Below are positions 6,538-7,344 of a DNA stretch of 7,344 nt, in pieces (position 1 is the stretch's first letter; each line of letters begins with the position of its first letter). Origin of the DNA: an uncultured Akkermansia sp. (GTDB lineage: Bacteria > Verrucomicrobiota > Verrucomicrobiia > Verrucomicrobiales > Akkermansiaceae); NCBI GenBank assembly GCA_947585525.1, contig CANPXA010000087.1, positions 1 to 7,344 of the forward strand, in the 5' to 3' direction. Below the pieces are notes generated by a model. That model did not search any database. It saw nothing but the letters and a program-made list of their open reading frames with translations, and had not been told where the DNA came from. A program made the translations under genes and the position numbers.

Positions 6538-6570
6538 ACGGCAAACGCATTTCCAAATGCGTTTGCCGTG
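6537..6570. repeat. Perfect 16-bp-stem hairpin
   Basis: CACGGCAAACGCATTT (6537-6552) and AAATGCGTTTGCCGTG (6555-6570) are exact reverse complements separated by only CC. In RNA the terminal A-T pairs would open to give a workable loop. It abuts the last heptamer of repeat C and sits 20 bases upstream of the -35 box of the next gene. It is not followed by a T tract on either side, so it is not a standard terminator; it could be a repeat-end structure, a protein-binding cruciform or an insulator. Confidence 0.85.
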
Positions 6571-6578
6571 GGGGAGCG

Positions 6579-6620
6579 TGTCAAAAACTCTTGACAGGGA
6601 CAGATTCTTGTCTATAGAAT
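6579..6620 (+). promoter_or_regulatory. Sigma70-like promoter with dyad over the -35 box
   Basis: TTGACA (6591-6596) is a perfect -35 consensus. TAGAAT (6615-6620) is a five-of-six match to the -10 box at 18-base spacing; TATAGA (6613-6618) is an overlapping alternative at 16. The expected transcription start is about 6625-6628, only a few bases before the ATG at 6632. TGTCAA (6579-6584) is the exact inverse of the -35 box across a 6-base spacer, a possible operator or a chance second -35 facing the other way. Confidence 0.6.
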
Positions 6621-6631
6621 GCAGAGTGGGT

Positions 6632-7344
6632 ATGAAGTTGAGCTATGTACCAGTTTTAGGAATTTTTCTACTTGCGTCAAGTATCTTGGCACAGGAAGCG
6701 GGTGGGGTAGCTCCCAGTGATGAGGGGGAGAGAAAAGAAAGTGGCGAAAATCCGAGCGTTGAGGAACTTTGTAAACTTCTGGTGCGAGAGAGTCAGGAGA
6801 TCGTGACGATGCTCAATTCCGTGTCGGACCAGGCCGGGGCGGATCACATTGCTCCAAAACTGGGGAAAATGCTGGACGTGATGGACTCACAGCTTCAAAC
6901 CCTCTCGAAACTACCTTCGGCCGGACATGAGAATATGCAGGCGATCAAGGTGCACATGAGCAGCCTCACTCACATCTCGCAAAACTGTCTCTCGGCTATT
7001 CGCCGCTTGACAAGTGTGGGGGCATACGGGAGTGATGCGCTCATGGAGGTGCTGGAGCGCTACAACATGGGGGAAAAGGATTCGGAACGGCTTCAACCGG
7101 AAGATCTACCACACACGCAACTTTACAACGAACTTGCGGACAGCTTAGGAGATGCGCTTTTTGTTTTACGCAAGATACGCAACGAGGCCGATGCGCGGGA
7201 CGCTGTTTTGAGTGTACAGGATTTACTGGAGAAGATTGAACGCACGCACTATATGCTCACGCAGCTCGCGCCGCCGCTCACTACCGAGCAAGAAGAGATG
7301 CTGCTTCCGGCACGTGACAGAATGCGCACCATCTGCACTGAGCT
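6632..7344 (+). CDS. Exported helical protein of unknown function, N-terminal part
   Basis: This frame is open for 237 codons and runs off the window end. It begins with a clear Sec signal peptide: MK, a hydrophobic core (residues 6-18), then SSILA|QEA, a likely signal peptidase I site after residue 20. There is no lipobox cysteine, so it is not a lipoprotein; a periplasmic or secreted location is inferred. A polar, charged linker (21-43) follows, then an almost wholly alpha-helical region. Residues 46-95 and 164-213 align without gaps, sharing L at offsets 1, 5, 16, 36, 46 and 49 and A at 23 and 25, so a helical unit seems duplicated with a spacing of 118 residues. The start is supported by the signal peptide and by the promoter just upstream. 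GAG and GTGGG before the ATG are at best a poor ribosome binding site. It is divergent from uvrA. I do not recognise the family. Confidence 0.82.
   Translation, partial: MKLSYVPVLGIFLLASSILAQEAGGVAPSDEGERKESGENPSVEELCKLLVRESQEIVTMLNSVSDQAGADHIAPKLGKMLDVMDSQLQTLSKLPSAGHENMQAIKVHMSSLTHISQNCLSAIRRLTSVGAYGSDALMEVLERYNMGEKDSERLQPEDLPHTQLYNELADSLGDALFVLRKIRNEADARDAVLSVQDLLEKIERTHYMLTQLAPPLTTEQEEMLLPARDRMRTICTE

Overview
The window most likely comes from a member of the PVC superphylum (Verrucomicrobiota/Chlamydiota-like). The main evidence is a single very large uvrA gene encoding two complete UvrA units in tandem (four ATPase cassettes). I know this arrangement from Chlamydia and related PVC bacteria. 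The intergenic 7-bp repeats (ATCGTAA-like) also fit environmental Verrucomicrobiota, but that is only an impression. I could run no database search, so the taxonomy is inference.

Layout, left to right. Positions 1-240 hold the 3' end of secY on the + strand. Its C-terminus carries an extra hydrophobic helix beyond the usual SecY end. Positions 241-539 are non-coding: a possible weak secY terminator, a composite heptamer-plus-hairpin repeat (A), a small perfect hairpin, and a perfect tandem array of a 7-mer. Positions 540-6098 are the fused uvrA on the - strand, convergent with secY. Its last codons and stop lie inside another copy of the composite repeat (D). Positions 6099-6631 are a repeat-rich intergenic region. 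It holds two more composite repeats (B and C, in opposite orientations), a degenerate copy (E), an AT-rich patch with nested dyads, a perfect 16-bp-stem hairpin, and a strong sigma70-like promoter. Positions 6632-7344 begin a + strand gene for an exported helical protein of unknown function that runs off the window edge.

The most interesting signal is inside UvrA. The two halves have decayed in complementary ways. The N-terminal half keeps a full-length insertion (damage-sensing) region but has lost two CxxC zinc knuckles. The C-terminal half keeps all its zinc knuckles but has lost most of the insertion region. Two of the four ATPase cassettes also carry substitutions in core motifs. This suggests an asymmetric, subfunctionalised covalent dimer rather than two equal UvrA copies. 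The second notable signal is the repeat family: at least four copies of a (TTACGAT)n block followed by a GC-rich hairpin surround uvrA and overlap its end.

The genes form no evident joint pathway: secY is protein export, uvrA is nucleotide excision repair, and the last gene is an exported protein of unknown role.
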